A stretch of 21,314 nt of DNA from positions 1 to 21,314 of the forward strand of contig JAYMTF010001788.1 of NCBI GenBank assembly GCA_036897485.1, given 5' to 3'. Positions 20,805-21,314 of this stretch are shown one piece after another. Positions within the stretch are counted from its first letter, which is position 1; each line of letters starts with the position of its first letter. The notes beneath the pieces are model-generated. The model was not told the origin of the DNA. It saw only the letters and a list, made by a program, of their open reading frames with translations, and made no database searches. The stretch is from Pelargonium nanum (Eukaryota; Streptophyta; Magnoliopsida; Geraniales; Geraniaceae). The translations under genes were made by a program, and so were the position numbers.

Positions 20805-21000
20805 TTTAGGAAGGAAGGAGAAGCGGAGTTGACGAGAAAGGTCTCGATCAGCAAATCACTACAAAAACGGCTGACTGGTAACCAAGTGGAACCAAGAGAC
20901 TAGTTTAGTTCATTAAAAAGCATCATTTCATTGGTACATCTTGGAACATCGGCGCCTTATAGTTATAGGGATTCAAATAGTCTTTATTGGTCCAAAATAA
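20805..21000 (-). promoter_or_regulatory. Promoter and 5' leader of the SurE-like gene
   Basis: Reading the minus strand upstream of the start codon, CCAAT motifs occur at 20934-20930 and 20990-20986. A TATA-like CTATAACTATAAGG is at about 20969-20956, roughly 155 nt from the ATG. A leader rich in GA and CT follows. The placement fits a plant core promoter, but no motif is decisive. Confidence 0.35.
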
Positions 21001-21039
21001 AAAGAGTAAAATGTGTACAGTTAACTGATATAATGCTTA

Positions 21040-21314
21040 TAACAAGGAAAAAGTATTTCAGGAGTTTCTGAAGTATCAATAGTGTTTCGATCGGGTTCTC
21101 AAACTATGATTTGTTTCGTTGGGGTCATACTTCACTGAATTTTGTTTCTGCGAATGACATTTCGTTAAGTTACTAACGGAATCCATCCAAATTGACTGAC
21201 GGTGTTAAGTTTAACTTAAAAAACTATTTAAAACACATGATTTGACTAATTAACTTTGTATTTTTAAAATTTTTAATTTTAACCCTCTTCTACCTATCTC
21301 CTCTCTCTCTACTG
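21040..21314. mobile_element. Terminal part of a DNA transposon, cut by the window edge
   Basis: The sequence runs GGAAAAAGTATTTCAGGAG, then CTGAAGTATCAATAGTGTTTCG, CAAACTATGATTTGTTTCG, TTGGGGTCATACTTC, CGTTAAGTTACTAACGGA and GACTGACGGTGTTAAGTTTA. This style of opening is familiar from the ends of non-autonomous plant DNA elements found dispersed in eudicot genomes. CCGTTAGT-like palindromic spacing (GTTACTAACGGA) is present. The other terminus is outside the window, so superfamily and length cannot be given. Confidence 0.4.

Noticed and set aside
20688-20903. Plus-strand ORF over SurE exon 1
   Set aside because: Shadow of the minus-strand exon encoding the TNDDG motif.
1-21314. CRISPR array, bacterial operon, viral or organellar insertion
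   Set aside because: No regularly spaced repeats, no ribosome-binding sites or compact ORFs, and no viral or organellar protein frames. All supported genes are intron-containing plant genes.

Overview
The window is nuclear DNA from a flowering plant, most likely a eudicot. It is AT-rich. Genes are split by many short, U-rich GT-AG introns, the proteins are plant-type, and non-autonomous transposons sit in introns and between genes. I cannot name the species. I rebuilt three complete protein-coding genes exon by exon. In each, every junction keeps the reading frame and the total coding length is a multiple of three.

Layout. Positions 1-1260 are intergenic, with a decayed tandem duplication. 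Next is DWF5 (sterol delta-7 reductase, 7-dehydrocholesterol reductase type), plus strand, 13 coding exons, 1489-6516, 437 codons. Positions 6517-7770 hold its 3' flank, an old repeat fragment and a probable tRNA-derived SINE. Then comes a SEC14/CRAL-TRIO lipid-transfer-like gene, plus strand, 7 exons, 8063-10500, 411 codons, with a TATA box and a tiny upstream ORF. Positions 10501-12978 are intergenic, with decayed repeats and one exon-like remnant on the minus strand. A SurE-type survival protein phosphatase/5'-nucleotidase gene follows, minus strand, 9 exons, 20804 down to 12979, 308 codons. Its introns are large and carry two DNA transposons. The last ~270 bases look like the end of another transposon cut by the window edge.

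The three genes have separate jobs (sterol/brassinosteroid synthesis, phosphoinositide or lipid transfer, nucleotide or phosphate-ester hydrolysis). I see no sign of an operon or cluster. DWF5 and the SEC14-like gene are in tandem; the SurE gene converges on them.

The most interesting structure is in the SurE introns. Intron 2 holds a 1440-bp element (17236-18675) with terminal inverted repeats and a 9-bp target duplication (8/9 matching). It carries an exon-like open segment with good splice sites, as expected of a gene-capturing Mutator-like element (Pack-MULE), and a strong 59-nt hairpin. It inserted 15 nt inside the intron from the exon 2 splice donor. Intron 1 holds a 573-bp element (19894-20466) with a closely similar terminal motif. 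I found no convincing undescribed multi-gene system; the rest is ordinary plant chromosome.
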